Positions 32,378 to 42,680 of a stretch of 64,000 nt of DNA are shown here, piece by piece; positions within the stretch are counted from its first letter, which is position 1; each line of letters begins with the position of its first letter. The stretch comes from Chondrosia reniformis (taxonomy: Eukaryota > Porifera > Demospongiae > Chondrillida > Chondrillidae). Location: assembly GCA_947172415.1 (NCBI GenBank), contig OX359195.1, positions 5,679,501 to 5,743,500 of the forward strand, written 5' to 3'. Position numbers and translations under genes: made by a program. Below the pieces are notes generated by a model. That model was not told the DNA's origin. It did not search any database and was given only the letters and a program-made list of their open reading frames with translations.

Positions 32378-32554
32378 CTTTTACTACGTACTTTAACTTA
32401 TTGATTGCCTTCATTTACCTACATACGTATGTTTGTGCTGTATCCATTATAATGAAATAGTTCAAATTGTACTATTCATATTCCCAAGGATTACATGTTA
32501 CCTGTATATATACCTGCAATTTTCCATTTTCCTACATGCTATACCAATGACAAT

Positions 32555-32790
32555 CTTCCTCTTTTGTTCCATTCAAGCTCGTCTCTTCTAGTAGGCAATG
32601 GAATACATCAAACTTCTTCAGACTGACCTTCAATTATCTCTGACATCTCTCAAGTTTAATTCTTCCCTTGTCTGCATGCATGTATGATAAATCACTCACT
32701 TTTAGCAACAAGACCAGTACATTGGGCTATCACCATGGCAACCAGAGCTCCTTCCATCCTATAGCAATCCCTACATTCTCATACTGTGCT
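32555..32790. repeat. Dispersed copy of 17810-18050
   Basis: Shares CTCTTTTGTTCCATTCAAGC, CATCAAACTTCTTCAGACTG and GGCTATCACCATGGCAACCA. Possibly a pseudogene exon or unclassified repeat; no intact frame. Confidence 0.75.
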
Positions 32791-33119
32791 GTATAGGCCG
32801 CCCCCTACTTGGTGAGCAGCAACTGATCCTATATATATGAGTTTTCATGAATGAAAGGCACTGCATCAGAGTGGTCTTGTTGGATTTGCCCAGCTTATTG
32901 TCAATGAACGACACTTGGCAGGAACAGTATAGAAAAACAAATTTAACAAATTGCTAATTAGTTAATTACAACTAGCATTAGAAGCTTTAGCAAAGGTACA
33001 AGTTCAGTTAATAATTTCATTATGTCATTTTATCCAATTTATGTTGTATAATAATATTATGTAAATGCATACACATTTGTGTATATTGAAAATTTAGGCA
33101 ATAAAATTTATAATATGGG

Positions 33120-33400
33120 ACTAATCACAGTGCAACACATTTATAAACAAACAACAGACAAGTCAACATGGTGCATTTGGAAGGTTCACTGCTAGCCATA
33201 CAGTCCCATTAACCTGAAGGTCAATATATAATTTTGACATTTATGGTTTCTGCGACATGTATGCAACATGAACCTAGGTCAAGGAGCTATTGAACAGTTA
33301 TAGGGATGTCAGGTCAGCTGGGTCCAAGTTGCATATATATAGGCATATGTCTGTACATGGGAAATCACAACATTTAATTTAATTAATGATTGATTTGCAA
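33120..33400. repeat. Repeat flanking the HDC-peptidase cluster (left)
   Basis: Direct repeat of 51640-51895: shared ACAACAGACAAGTCAACATG, GGTGCATTTGGAAGG and GCAACATGAACCTAGGTCAA. The pair brackets the whole 34-51 kb cluster. Confidence 0.85.
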
Positions 33401-33972
33401 TTGTTGATCTCCAAAAATACTTCAATTATACCACTCAAATATTTATTATATGCCTATATAGCAGGTGTGAAATTCAATTCTATATAATTGTGTATATGCA
33501 TTTTATATTTTTATCAAAGGCTATAGTTTCATACGTACATATATATATAGGGGCATGACATACTTTAAAGAGCTATATATATATATAACCTATTATAATT
33601 TTGTGCATTATATGCATAATATACTACATACGGATATTCTCTACATGTGATTTAAGAGCTAGTGCTGTTTATATGTGTGTGTATATATTTGTGTGTGTAG
33701 AGCAGATTTATAAGTTTTTATGTCGATATCTAATATGTGTATATATACGTATAGACCCCCGCATGGTTACACTGATGTACATACGTATATACATTTGTGC
33801 ACGGTTTCACATTTTAATTCATGAACATCCATTGCATAACATAATGAAACAGAACAACCTATTATGATATACCATTCACTCTATCAAAAATTAAAGACTG
33901 TTGTTTATACTTCTAGCCAACTATATGCTAAATTAAATGTTTAGTACTAAATGTTGCAATGTTCAGCAAAAT

Positions 33973-34920
33973 CTATTTTTTTCTTTTTGGATTTTTCTCC
34001 TTCATTTCAGTGATCCATTCATCCAGATTCATTGTAGTCAGGCGTTGCTCAGATGTTTGATCAGGAGTTGCAGCTGGATAAGCACCACTTGCAAGGAGGA
34101 CATAGGGAGCATAGGCTATAGCCGTTCCATAGTATTTAGGTGGGCAGTACTTGAAGACATAGCCGGTGAAGATTTCCTTGTATTCCACCTTCTGGTTGTG
34201 TCCACAAAGCAGAACACTTTCTACTACCTTGAGGCGCTTGTCATCAAGATACTTTGTTATGATGGCATCATCTTGCTCTGGTAATGGATAGTATCCACAG
34301 TCTTCAACGAACAGACTTGAATCATTAGCCCGGTCCTTTGCTATGGCAAGTGCCATGTATGACCAGACATAGCCAGCAATTGGTCTGCCATATTGGTCAA
34401 GCTGGGAATTGGCCGATTTGGCTGCAGCAGTAACATGGGCACCAGGCAGCGGAGGAAACCACCCTTTCCTGTTTTCTGCATTACCAAATAATGCTTTGGT
34501 GGCATTCATAAGGGGTTCTATGTCATACACGTCTACTACGTTCGGTAGAGTTATCTCCTTTTTGCCAAATTTAAGTTTCCTAAAGTCATAGAGCCTTTTT
34601 CTTCTGAGATCAGGACTTCTGGCAAAATCATAACCCCAGACTCCGCTGCGTGGTCCAGTGAAGGATGACACAGCTATGGCATTAATTTGGCCTATATAGG
34701 CACCATTCTTTTGAGCGCTGTCATAAGAAACTATGCCAGGTAAGACCTCATCTTCCATGACAGCATTGCCAACATAGGTCAAGCCACATTCCAGCTTCGT
34801 GGTAGCAAGATAGTATCCGGTTGAATCTGTGTTCAGATACCCATAGCAATTGTTTCCCCCAGGTGATTTGAAGTTTCTGGCTACTTCAACAGGATCATAA
34901 GCTGCAAGTGAATATGACAT
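33973..34920 (-). CDS. Pyruvoyl-dependent histidine decarboxylase-like protein (bacterial type)
   Basis: Family reaction: L-histidine to histamine plus CO2, using a pyruvoyl group made by self-cleavage at a Ser-Ser bond. 315 aa, uninterrupted. Matches remembered features of lactobacillus/clostridial HdcA: GIVSYD (62-67), AYIGQIN (74-80), Ser85-Ser86-Phe in AVSSFTG as the expected cleavage site, GVWGYDFARSP (93-103), SSLFVEDCGYY (201-211, with the expected catalytic Glu206), TAIAYAPYVLL and DEWITEM. A lysine-rich tail follows. No signal peptide, so cytosolic. A short first exon is possible: ATGT before GTAAGT near 35020, joined at the TTGCAG just before codon AYDP, would give MSYDP; both starts are plausible. 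Animal HDC is normally PLP-dependent and unrelated, so horizontal transfer is inferred. Confidence 0.85.
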   Translation of the reverse strand: MSYSLAAYDPVEVARNFKSPGGNNCYGYLNTDSTGYYLATTKLECGLTYVGNAVMEDEVLPGIVSYDSAQKNGAYIGQINAIAVSSFTGPRSGVWGYDFARSPDLRRKRLYDFRKLKFGKKEITLPNVVDVYDIEPLMNATKALFGNAENRKGWFPPLPGAHVTAAAKSANSQLDQYGRPIAGYVWSYMALAIAKDRANDSSLFVEDCGYYPLPEQDDAIITKYLDDKRLKVVESVLLCGHNQKVEYKEIFTGYVFKYCPPKYYGTAIAYAPYVLLASGAYPAATPDQTSEQRLTTMNLDEWITEMKEKNPKRKK

Positions 34921-35314
34921 TAATAGGTTAATTTAGAAATCTATACTTATGTATTTAAAATGTGCCATTAAAAGTCAAGTCACTATATATAGATGAACGC
35001 ATGCATAATTAAACTTACACATTGCAGCAAAATCTCTTGCGAATCGAACTTATGCAATACGTACGTATTTTCTGCGCGCGTTCTTGTTACGAACGAGCAA
35101 AAAGCCCAAGCCTTTTATAGACTCTACCAGCTGCGTGATCACCAATCAAACACGTCCCCCAGCAAACCGCAAGCCGCGGCTGCTATACGCGAGGGTGTAC
35201 AAAAAGAGGGTATATATAATTCATGCCTGCTCTAATAATATTCTACCGAGAAACTTGCTTATTGCCGTCCATATACCTTAAGTATTTTCATTACATTCAA
35301 ATAGACCATACCAT
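34921..35314. promoter_or_regulatory. Divergent promoter, HDC-like / peptidase A
   Basis: 394 bp. The 120 bp before peptidase A (GAGAAACTTGCT, ATACCTTAAG, ATAGACCATACCATATGGCT) is shared with the other peptidase copies, and GTATATATAAT at about 35210 is TATA-like. The HDC-side half is not shared with the methyltransferase promoters. Confidence 0.6.
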
Positions 35315-36712
35315 ATGGCTCTCTCCGGCAAAGAGGAGGCTGCTATTATCAAGGAAATTAGCGAAAAGTTCGAAGCGGTTTCGCAAATTAAAAAACACTT
35401 ACTCGATGGAGAAGGTAAACACGAGGCCTACAGAAAACTGGAGGCGTTAATAAACAAATTCGGTGCTAGATTTTCGGGAACTCAGGCCTTGGAAGACGCC
35501 ATCACGCATGTCTCTGACTTAATGAAGCTAGAAGGAATTGACGTCACTCTGGAGAAGGCACAAGTCAGTCATTGGGTCCGTGGAGAGGAGAATGCACAGC
35601 TTGTCTCGCCGATAAAGGTTGACATTAAAATTTCGGGACTCGGAAGCAGCGTTGCTACTCCAAACGGCAGCCCATTGGAAGCAGACATCGTGGTTGTTAG
35701 GAACTTTGAAGAGCTCAAGAACCTTGGCACAGCTAACGTTTCTGATAAAATCGTTGTTTATAACCAGGAGTGGGTTGAAGAACACAAGTATCCCATTGAC
35801 AGCTATGGTGACACGGTGGCGTATCGGAATAGAGGTGCTTCAGAGGCTGCTAAACTTGGTGCTGTGGGTGCTCTCATTAGAAGTGTTACACCATTTTCAT
35901 TGGGTACAGTTCATACTGGTTGGCAAGACTATGAGGAGGGCGTTCCCAAGATACCAGCAGCCTGCATCACAAAAGAAGATGCTGAAATGCTTCAAAGCAT
36001 GTACACTAATGGAAAAAATCCACGTGTCAGCATGTTCATGGGAGCACAGACATTTCCCGACAAAGATTCCTTCAACATTGTAGCAGAAATTAAGGGAACT
36101 GAAAAAGTGGATGAAATTGTTATGATTGGTGGGCACATTGACAGCTGGGATATTGGCCAGGGAGCCATGGATGACGGAGGTGGTATAGCAATCTCCTGGG
36201 AAGTTTTGTCAATTCTTACCCAGCTCCAATTGAAACCAAAACGAACCCTCCGTGCTGTATTTTTCACAGGAGAAGAAAGTAATTTTGGTGGTGCAATTGC
36301 ATATTACAATGCTCACAAGAATGAAGCTGCCAATTACAGCATTATGTTTGAAAGTGATAGTGGAACCTTCACTCCAACTGGGATCAGATTTACAGGTTCA
36401 GGAAAAGCTAAAGCCATACTTGAGCTCATCGGAGGAACCTACTTGAAAAACTTGAAAGGACTTGATGCCTCAAGAGTTTTCAACTCTGCTGAAGTTCCAG
36501 ATTTAGAATTAGAAGGTTACAGTTGGCCGGCATTGAATGTACCAACTGGAAGCCTTTCCAATGTGTATGAAGGAGAAAGGTACTTCTGGTACCACCATTC
36601 ACCTGCAGACAAGATGAGTATCCAAGACCCTGATGATATGGACCTTTGCACTGTAGTGTGGGCCATCTACGCCTTTATTCTGGCTGACATGAATGATAAG
36701 CTCCCTCGTTAA
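35315..36712 (+). CDS. CPQ-like: Carboxypeptidase Q-like M28 metallopeptidase A (intact)
   Basis: Di-zinc M28 exopeptidase; human CPQ hydrolyses unsubstituted dipeptides. 465 aa, intronless. Closely follows the CPQ pattern: HWVRGEENAQLVSP, IKISGLGSSVATP, KIVVYNQEW, AACITKEDAEML. Likely zinc or catalytic residues are H274 (GGHIDSWD), D286 (GAMDDGG), E320/E321 (FTGEES), D348 (FESDSGTF) and H427/H428 (WYHHSPADK), all present. Unlike secreted vertebrate CPQ there is no signal peptide; the ATG is followed by the charged ALSGKEEAAIIKEISEK, so it is probably cytosolic. AATAAA lies at about 36796. Divergent from the HDC-like gene. Confidence 0.92.
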   Translation: MALSGKEEAAIIKEISEKFEAVSQIKKHLLDGEGKHEAYRKLEALINKFGARFSGTQALEDAITHVSDLMKLEGIDVTLEKAQVSHWVRGEENAQLVSPIKVDIKISGLGSSVATPNGSPLEADIVVVRNFEELKNLGTANVSDKIVVYNQEWVEEHKYPIDSYGDTVAYRNRGASEAAKLGAVGALIRSVTPFSLGTVHTGWQDYEEGVPKIPAACITKEDAEMLQSMYTNGKNPRVSMFMGAQTFPDKDSFNIVAEIKGTEKVDEIVMIGGHIDSWDIGQGAMDDGGGIAISWEVLSILTQLQLKPKRTLRAVFFTGEESNFGGAIAYYNAHKNEAANYSIMFESDSGTFTPTGIRFTGSGKAKAILELIGGTYLKNLKGLDASRVFNSAEVPDLELEGYSWPALNVPTGSLSNVYEGERYFWYHHSPADKMSIQDPDDMDLCTVVWAIYAFILADMNDKLPR

Positions 36713-37104
36713 TTCAAAGAACTCTGATCAATGGACATTGCATACTTCATCATTACACTATTATGCAATCTTACTATGTGTGTTTGCTGCAAAAATTAAT
36801 AAAGAATAATTGCAGAGATTGCAGAAATTGACTCAATATATTTACACTATAATTATAATAAAACAATGTATGATGAGAGATAGGGCAAATAGTAAGATTT
36901 ATAATAATTTCAAAAACTCATTGGAAATGTTTATTTATATATATATATACATTGGGCAAAATACATGCATGATTATGAAGCACTCCAATATATATAATAA
37001 TAATAATACTATAATTGTCTCCTCTGCTGTGACTGCTTCGCTCCACCCACCAATTCAGTCAATCACATTTCATAGCTACATCATAGTTAAGTTGCATGCA
37101 AAAT
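36713..37104. other. Peptidase A 3' flank
   Basis: No gene. 36885-37100 is shared with 47500-47720 (CAAAAACTCATTGGAAATGT, GTGACTGCTTCGCTCCACCC), linking the flanks of methyltransferases 1 and 4. Confidence 0.7.
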
Positions 37105-37890
37105 AATTAGTGAACCTAGTTATAGTACTGATATTAGAAATAGAGAAGTTAGAAGCCTTATTTCTAAGATAAGAGGTGGCACAGCTAGACTGAGGGTAGA
37201 ATCGAAGAGGGTAGATGGTCTAGAATAGAGAGGAGTAAGCGTCTGTGTCAGCACTGTGAATCACAGGAAGTAGAAGACACTAACCACTTCATTCTTATAG
37301 ATGTGAAAAGATTAGTAATGAAAGAAGTAGCTAGTTCGAGGAGTTAAGAGAGAGGGTTGCTGAATTTGATAATAAACTAGATAGTGAAAAGCTGATAGTG
37401 GCATTGACAGGAGTACTAAAATCGGGTTTTTAATATTAAAAATGTGGAAAAGACGAAACTATGTCGGATAATAACCCCATGGCTCCCTCCCCTGTGTATA
37501 TTTCACTTATATTTTTAATTGTTACTTTCCTATTACTTTTGTGTATATATGCACCTACATTATCTACATTACCCACATCATCTAAATCACCCTTCACCCT
37601 TTTTTCACTTGAACTAAAATGTACCACCTCCGAACTCAGTGCTTGTGTATATGTGATCGTGACTGTTTGGGATGTGCGGCCTGGTAGCCTTAAGTTGTGA
37701 GGGCTTAATGCGCCCAGGCAGTCGGGCTATGTACCTGGGCAGACAGCCTGGTAGCCTTAAGTGGCAATGGTTTATATGTGTCCAGGTATAGCCCTGTGCC
37801 CCTTAACCAGAACTGGTTGGCATTTATCTACACCTTAATGTGTGTACATGCATGGGTACTTTAATAATAATAATAATAATAATAATAAAT
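37105..37890 (+). mobile_element. 3' end of a non-LTR retrotransposon with (TAA)n tail
   Basis: The frame near 37240 reads RLCQHCESQEVEDTNHFILIDV, like the Cys-His motif near the C-terminus of many LINE ORF2 proteins, followed by a UTR and (TAATAA)n at about 37862-37890. Only the tail remains. Confidence 0.75.
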
Positions 37891-37928
37891 ATAATAAATA
37901 TAAACTTAAAAAATTCATTGGATAAGAT

Positions 37929-38759
37929 TTAAATGTTTTTCATGGCTGAAACAAAAATAAGACCTTTGAATGTTGGGGATACAGCATGATCAGGGAACTC
38001 TGTAGTCTTCTTATCTATGGCTGCAGTCGTAATATCACAGCACCCGGCGCTCTCCAAAGCAGTACGAACAATACCCTCATTTAGACCCAAATCAAAAAAT
38101 CTTTCTTCGCCTACTTTATAGAAGCATTGCCCGTCAAATGAGCTTGGTTTCTCTGTGATGGCACAATGCATGACGATCCGTCCGCCTGGTTTCACGTAGA
38201 TTTTGACGATGCGAGCTACGGTAGCATTGTAATCTTCTACTGTCCTACATGCAGCTTCCAAAACCAGACTAGAGAAGACTACGTCATAAGGTCCTTTGAG
38301 CTCATCAGGTATCATCTCCTTTTTGGTAACATCACAAGGAATTACGGACTTTATGACCTGGCGAAGTTCATCTTGACGCTTCTCAACATCGGCTTCGCTG
38401 CCACCTTCCAGTTCTTTGACCACAAAGTTAAAGGCAAATGTCCAATCTATACACGATGGATCTTTATTCAGCCACTGTTGTACAGCCTTTCGATTTTTAC
38501 TCGCGTACTCGGCCAGAACTATCTCCGACGCTATTTTAGTAGCACTGATCTGATAAATGATACCAGGCCCGCATCCCAAGTCCAATATATTCCATTTTCT
38601 GTCCTCTTCTATGATAAAGGTATTATAAAAGCTATGCAACTCCTTTAAAAAGAAATCTGCCATGGCAGACACTGATTCACCATTCCCATTTTTGTAATAT
38701 TCCAAAAAGCTCTCAATGTTAAACTTCGTTTCGTAGTCTTTACCAAAGCTTACTGCCAT
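37929..38759 (-). CDS. NNMT/PNMT/TEMT-family methyltransferase 1 (intact)
   Basis: SAM-dependent small-molecule N-methyltransferase; family members methylate nicotinamide, indolamines or phenylethanolamines. 276 aa, intronless. Motif I ILDLGCGPGIIYQ (58-70), acidic EIVLAEYASKNRKAVQQWL for ribose binding, DWTFAFNFV, CDVTKKEMIP, the YDVVFSSLVLEAACRT motif and VKPGGRIVMHCAI. N-terminal FGKDYETKFNIESFLEYY matches the family's substrate-side helix. Substrate cannot be told from sequence. Divergent from truncated peptidase B. Confidence 0.9.
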   Translation of the reverse strand: MAVSFGKDYETKFNIESFLEYYKNGNGESVSAMADFFLKELHSFYNTFIIEEDRKWNILDLGCGPGIIYQISATKIASEIVLAEYASKNRKAVQQWLNKDPSCIDWTFAFNFVVKELEGGSEADVEKRQDELRQVIKSVIPCDVTKKEMIPDELKGPYDVVFSSLVLEAACRTVEDYNATVARIVKIYVKPGGRIVMHCAITEKPSSFDGQCFYKVGEERFFDLGLNEGIVRTALESAGCCDITTAAIDKKTTEFPDHAVSPTFKGLIFVSAMKNI

Positions 38760-39200
38760 GTATTACGGTATAGATGACAACCAAAGCTATACAATGAAAT
38801 GTAGGTAAATCGCCGTATATGGATATAGGATCATATTACTTCCGGAAGTAATATGAATCAGTGACTTCACTTAAAAGACCAATTCTTCGTTGATGCCCCG
38901 AAAGTCGTATCAGGAGCTAGTAGTGCCGTTATGCGTTCATTTACCAGATCGTAGCTTCGCATCAAATAAAACGCGCGGAACACGCAAAATATTTTAAACG
39001 GCTCAATTCGCGAAAGTCTAGTACCCCTTTAGTTAATTAGCATGCACGCCCACCTTAGCCACACCAGTTACAGTGAGTATATAATATGTATAATCCATGC
39101 TTGCTTTATACTGAGAAACTTGCTGTTATTTTTAAACGGTTTAAGATTAGATCCATATATACCTTAAGCATTTTCATCATATCTAAATAGACCATACCAT
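38760..39200. promoter_or_regulatory. Divergent promoter, methyltransferase 1 / peptidase B, with palindromic ETS-like site
   Basis: 441 bp, nearly identical to 42245-42680. At 38831-38856 a perfect 26-bp palindrome is centred on ACTTCCGGAAGT, two head-to-head ETS-type GGAA cores. GTATATAATATG at about 39077 is TATA-like for the peptidase side. Confidence 0.7.
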
Positions 39201-39590
39201 ATGGCTCTCTCCGGCAAAGAAGAGGCTGCTATTATCAAGGAAATTAGCGAAAAGTTCGAAGCGGTTTCGCAAATCAAAAAACACTTACTCGATGGAGAAG
39301 GTAAACACGAGGCCCACAGGAAACTGGAGGCGTTAATAAACAAATTCGGTGCTAGATTTTCGGGAACTCAGGCCTTGGAAGACGCCATCACGCATGTCTC
39401 TGACTTAATGAAGCTAGAAGGAATTGACGTCACTCTGGAGAAGGCACAAGTCAGTCATTGGGTCCGTGGAGAGGAGAATGCACAGCTTGTCTCGCCGATA
39501 AAGGTTGACATTAAAATTTCGGGACTCGGAAGCAGCGTTGCTACTCCAAACGACAGCCCATTGGAAGCAGACATCGTATAGTTGTTAGGG
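39201..39590 (+). pseudogene. Carboxypeptidase Q-like peptidase B, truncated
   Basis: The first 126 codons match peptidase A, then ATCGTATAG (a TA insertion relative to ATCGTAG in copy D) gives a stop at 39579-39581. Homology ends about 10 bp later, where the inverted-repeat arm begins. The catalytic domain is lost. Confidence 0.95.
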
Positions 39591-39639
39591 CAAAAGTAAA
39601 GATATATAAAAATTTTGAAAAGTCATTGGAAATGTTTCA

Positions 39640-41335
39640 GACATGTTTGTGAATGCTGACACTAAGTTTTAGTTTCATATTTGCCACATGCTCACCAGAT
39701 CGCTAGAACTAGGGCCAAACTGCCCTACGAGGCACAAAACAACAACAATAACGTTAACATTAATGATTAGTGCTCTCTATAATATGCAGAACCCAAAGGA
39801 ACGTATAGGCGGAAGTTATATATTAGATCTGGAAAATGTATTTGGTTCAATCCCACACAAACTTCATCTTTGACATAGCAAGATCCCTGAAGAGGTCATT
39901 ACATATATTACCAATGCCTTCCACCACTTACAAGGCTTTGTCTCAACAACACATTGGTGTACTGCCATGTTCCCTATCAGAAGAGGTGCCTTCCAGGAAA
40001 CCTTTTCTTTCCTTCTGGCCTTCAATCCAATAATTGCCCTGCGTAATTCTCCCAGTCTTGGATACCAACTTAGACTACTGCCCTCTACCGATGATGCCAT
40101 GCAGGTACTCTCCCACCAATTCATACACTTATGTTAAATGGGACGAGGACGGTAGTAGTTAGGACCCAGGCTGGTATAAAGGTCTAGTTGCTGAACATTC
40201 AGACTCAATATCTAGCTCTTACAACCCTCCATTATTCTAATGGTAGCGGGACTGAATACATTGACTTGAGGACAATCCAGTGGAGACCTTGTAGGAAAAA
40301 TACCAGAAAATTTCTACCTATACCACTTATAGTACCTATGCTGCCTCTCTACTCCTCACCACATCGAATTGAAGCATTTGCCGATGACCTCTCTGTCTTA
40401 TCCACAGATAAGGCAGAGCATCAATCCATCCTGTCCACATTGGACACAAAATGTAAGGAGCTTGATCTCCATCTAAAACCTGAAAAGTGTCATCTTTAAT
40501 GGTTCCTCAGCTGATAAGATTCAGATTAGGCACAGGCGAAACAACTAATTAGCAGGAATCCCTCAAAGTTCCTTGAGAAATTCCTAGCACACTGTCCATC
40601 AGCTGCCTATTCAGCTGCAGGTACATAGTATACGTACTAGCTTAACGACCAAAATTCAATCTGCTCTTTATAATATTGACTCAAGTAATGTTAGGGGTGA
40701 ATATAAGACGTGGATCTACTCACACTATCTAGCCCCCTCATTGCGCTTCCATGCATCTAGCTGTTAATGCAATCAGAAAGACTACCATCACCAGGTTTCA
40801 ATCCATGCATTGTCAATAGATCTCTGAAATCATGGTTAGGCCTCCCAAGGTGTTCTACACTTACTGTGTTATACCATCCAGAGATCTTAAGATGTTCCCT
40901 ATCTTTCTTATATGGCAGAGAAAGCTCATGGTAGCATGCCAGGACTCATTCATACTGATATTTCATTATGAGACCTGTGATCTTGCCGATACTTTTTTAC
41001 AACACATGCATGTACATCACTTGATTTTCTGTAAATTTCAAAAATAATGATGTGTTCATTCTCTGCATTGCACTATGTCCTAGTGATACAATTATTATAA
41101 TACATAAACTAGCTCAATAGTCAGTTCAGCAACAACAAAAAAGGAGGCAACATGCTTCATTAATAATTGCCTGTAAGAGAGGCTGGCATTCGGTGCACCA
41201 CGCATTACACTCAAGCAGCCAATGGGTAACATCCTCCACCTTCCCTGCCCAGCACTCCCGACATGTCCTCTCCTCTCCCCGCCACCATCCACTCTCAATC
41301 ATGGGGGGCTGTCCCATCATCATCATCACTCATTT
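39640..41335 (+). mobile_element. Decayed non-LTR retrotransposon fragment
   Basis: RT pieces in shifting frames: YILDLENVFGSIPHKLHL at about 39820, AFADDLSVLS at about 40375, LDTKCKELDLHLKPEKCHL. At its right edge, on the minus strand, is RTCRECWAGKVEDVTHWLLECNAW, a Cys-His LINE C-terminal motif that may belong to a second element. Many stops. Confidence 0.75.
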
Positions 41336-41410
41336 GTGACTCTTGCTGGCCACTAATTATAATTACTCAAGCAACAAATTAAATTTGATATAAATATCGT
41401 TCAATAAGAT

Positions 41411-42244
41411 TCATTTAAATGTCTTTTTGGCTGAAACAAAAATAAAACCTTTGAATGATGGAGATTCAGCGTCATCTGGGATCCCTGTAGTCTTCTTATC
41501 TATAGCTGCAGTCGTAATATCACAGCATCCGGCGCTCTCCAAAGCAGTACGAACAATACCCTCATTTAGACCCAAATCAAAAAATCTTTCTTCGCCTACT
41601 TTATAGAAGCATTGCTCGTCAAGTGAGCTTGGTTTCTCTGTGATGGCACAATGCATGACGATCCTTCCGCCTGATTTCACGTAGATTTTGACGATGCGAG
41701 CTACGGTAGCATTGTAATCTTCTACTGTCCTACATGCAGATTCCAAAACCAGACTAGAGAAGACTACGTCATAAGGTCCTTTGTGCTCATCAGGTATCAT
41801 CTCCTTTTTGGTAACATCACAAGGAATTACGGACTTTACGGCCTGGCGAAGTTCATCTTGACGTTTCTCAACATCGGCATCGCTGCCACCTTCCAGTTCT
41901 TTGACCACAAAGTTAAAGGCAAATGTCCAATCTATAGACGATGGATCTTTATTCAGCCACTGTTGTACAGCCTGTCGATTGTTACTTGTGTACTCGGCCA
42001 GAACTATCTCCGACGCTATTTTAGTAGCACTGATCTGATAAATGATAACGGGCCCGCATCCCAACTCCAATATATTCCATTTTCTGTCCTCTTCTTTGAT
42101 AAAGGTATTATAAAAGCTATGCAACTCCTTTAAAAAGAAATCTGCCATGGCAGACACTGATTCACCATTCCCATTTTTGTAATATTCCAAAAAGCTCTCA
42201 ATGTTAAACTTCGTTTCGTAGTCTTTACCAAAGCTTACTGCCAT
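41411..42244 (-). CDS. NNMT/PNMT/TEMT-family methyltransferase 2 (intact frame)
   Basis: 277 aa, closely similar to methyltransferase 1. Motif I is ILELGCGPVIIYQ, so D60 is E and G66 is V; the family tolerates other residues after GP. Ends VSAKKTFK. Divergent from frameshifted peptidase C, sharing a promoter that lacks the ETS palindrome core. Confidence 0.88.
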   Translation of the reverse strand: MAVSFGKDYETKFNIESFLEYYKNGNGESVSAMADFFLKELHSFYNTFIKEEDRKWNILELGCGPVIIYQISATKIASEIVLAEYTSNNRQAVQQWLNKDPSSIDWTFAFNFVVKELEGGSDADVEKRQDELRQAVKSVIPCDVTKKEMIPDEHKGPYDVVFSSLVLESACRTVEDYNATVARIVKIYVKSGGRIVMHCAITEKPSSLDEQCFYKVGEERFFDLGLNEGIVRTALESAGCCDITTAAIDKKTTGIPDDAESPSFKGFIFVSAKKTFK

Positions 42245-42680
42245 GTATTACGGTATAGATGACAACCAAAGCTATACAATGAAATGTAGGTAAATCGCCG
42301 TATATGGATATAGGATCATATTACATAGTAATATGAATCAGTGACTTCACTTAAAAGACCAATTCTTCGTTGATGCCCCGAAAGTCGTATCAGGAGCTAG
42401 TAGTGCCGTTGTGCGTTCATTTACCAGATCGTAGCTTCGCATCAAATAAAACGCGCGGAACACGCAAAATATTTTAAACGGCTCAATTCGCGAAAGTCTA
42501 GTACCCCTTTAGTTAATTAGCATGCACGCCCACCTTAGCCACACCAGTTACAGTGAGTATATAATATGTATAATCCATGCTTGCTTTATACTGAGAAACT
42601 TGCTGTTATTTTTAAACGGTTTAAGATTTTATCCATATATACCTTAAGCATTTTCATCATATCTAAATAGACCATACCAT
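42245..42680. promoter_or_regulatory. Divergent promoter, methyltransferase 2 / peptidase C
   Basis: 436 bp, near-identical to 38760-39200, except that the ETS-like palindrome is reduced to CATATTACATAGTAATATG, losing CTTCCGGAAG. TATA-like GTATATAATATG retained at about 42558. Confidence 0.65.

Larger units (their letters stand above)
32378..33970. other. Intergenic; no gene seen
   Basis: Includes CHCHD2 3' flank, a block at 32555-32790 repeated from 17810-18050, and 33120-33400, which is repeated at 51640-51895. The rest is AT-rich with short TA runs. Confidence 0.6.
39590..42330. repeat. Inverted repeat, left arm (about 2.7 kb)
   Basis: Reverse complement of about 44760-47430. Contains a decayed LINE fragment and methyltransferase 2. 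The right arm carries methyltransferase 3 in the opposite orientation. Confidence 0.9.

Noticed and set aside
34993-35281. Plus-strand ORFs upstream of peptidase A
   Set aside because: They lie in the divergent promoter, are not conserved in the paralogous promoters, and resemble no protein.
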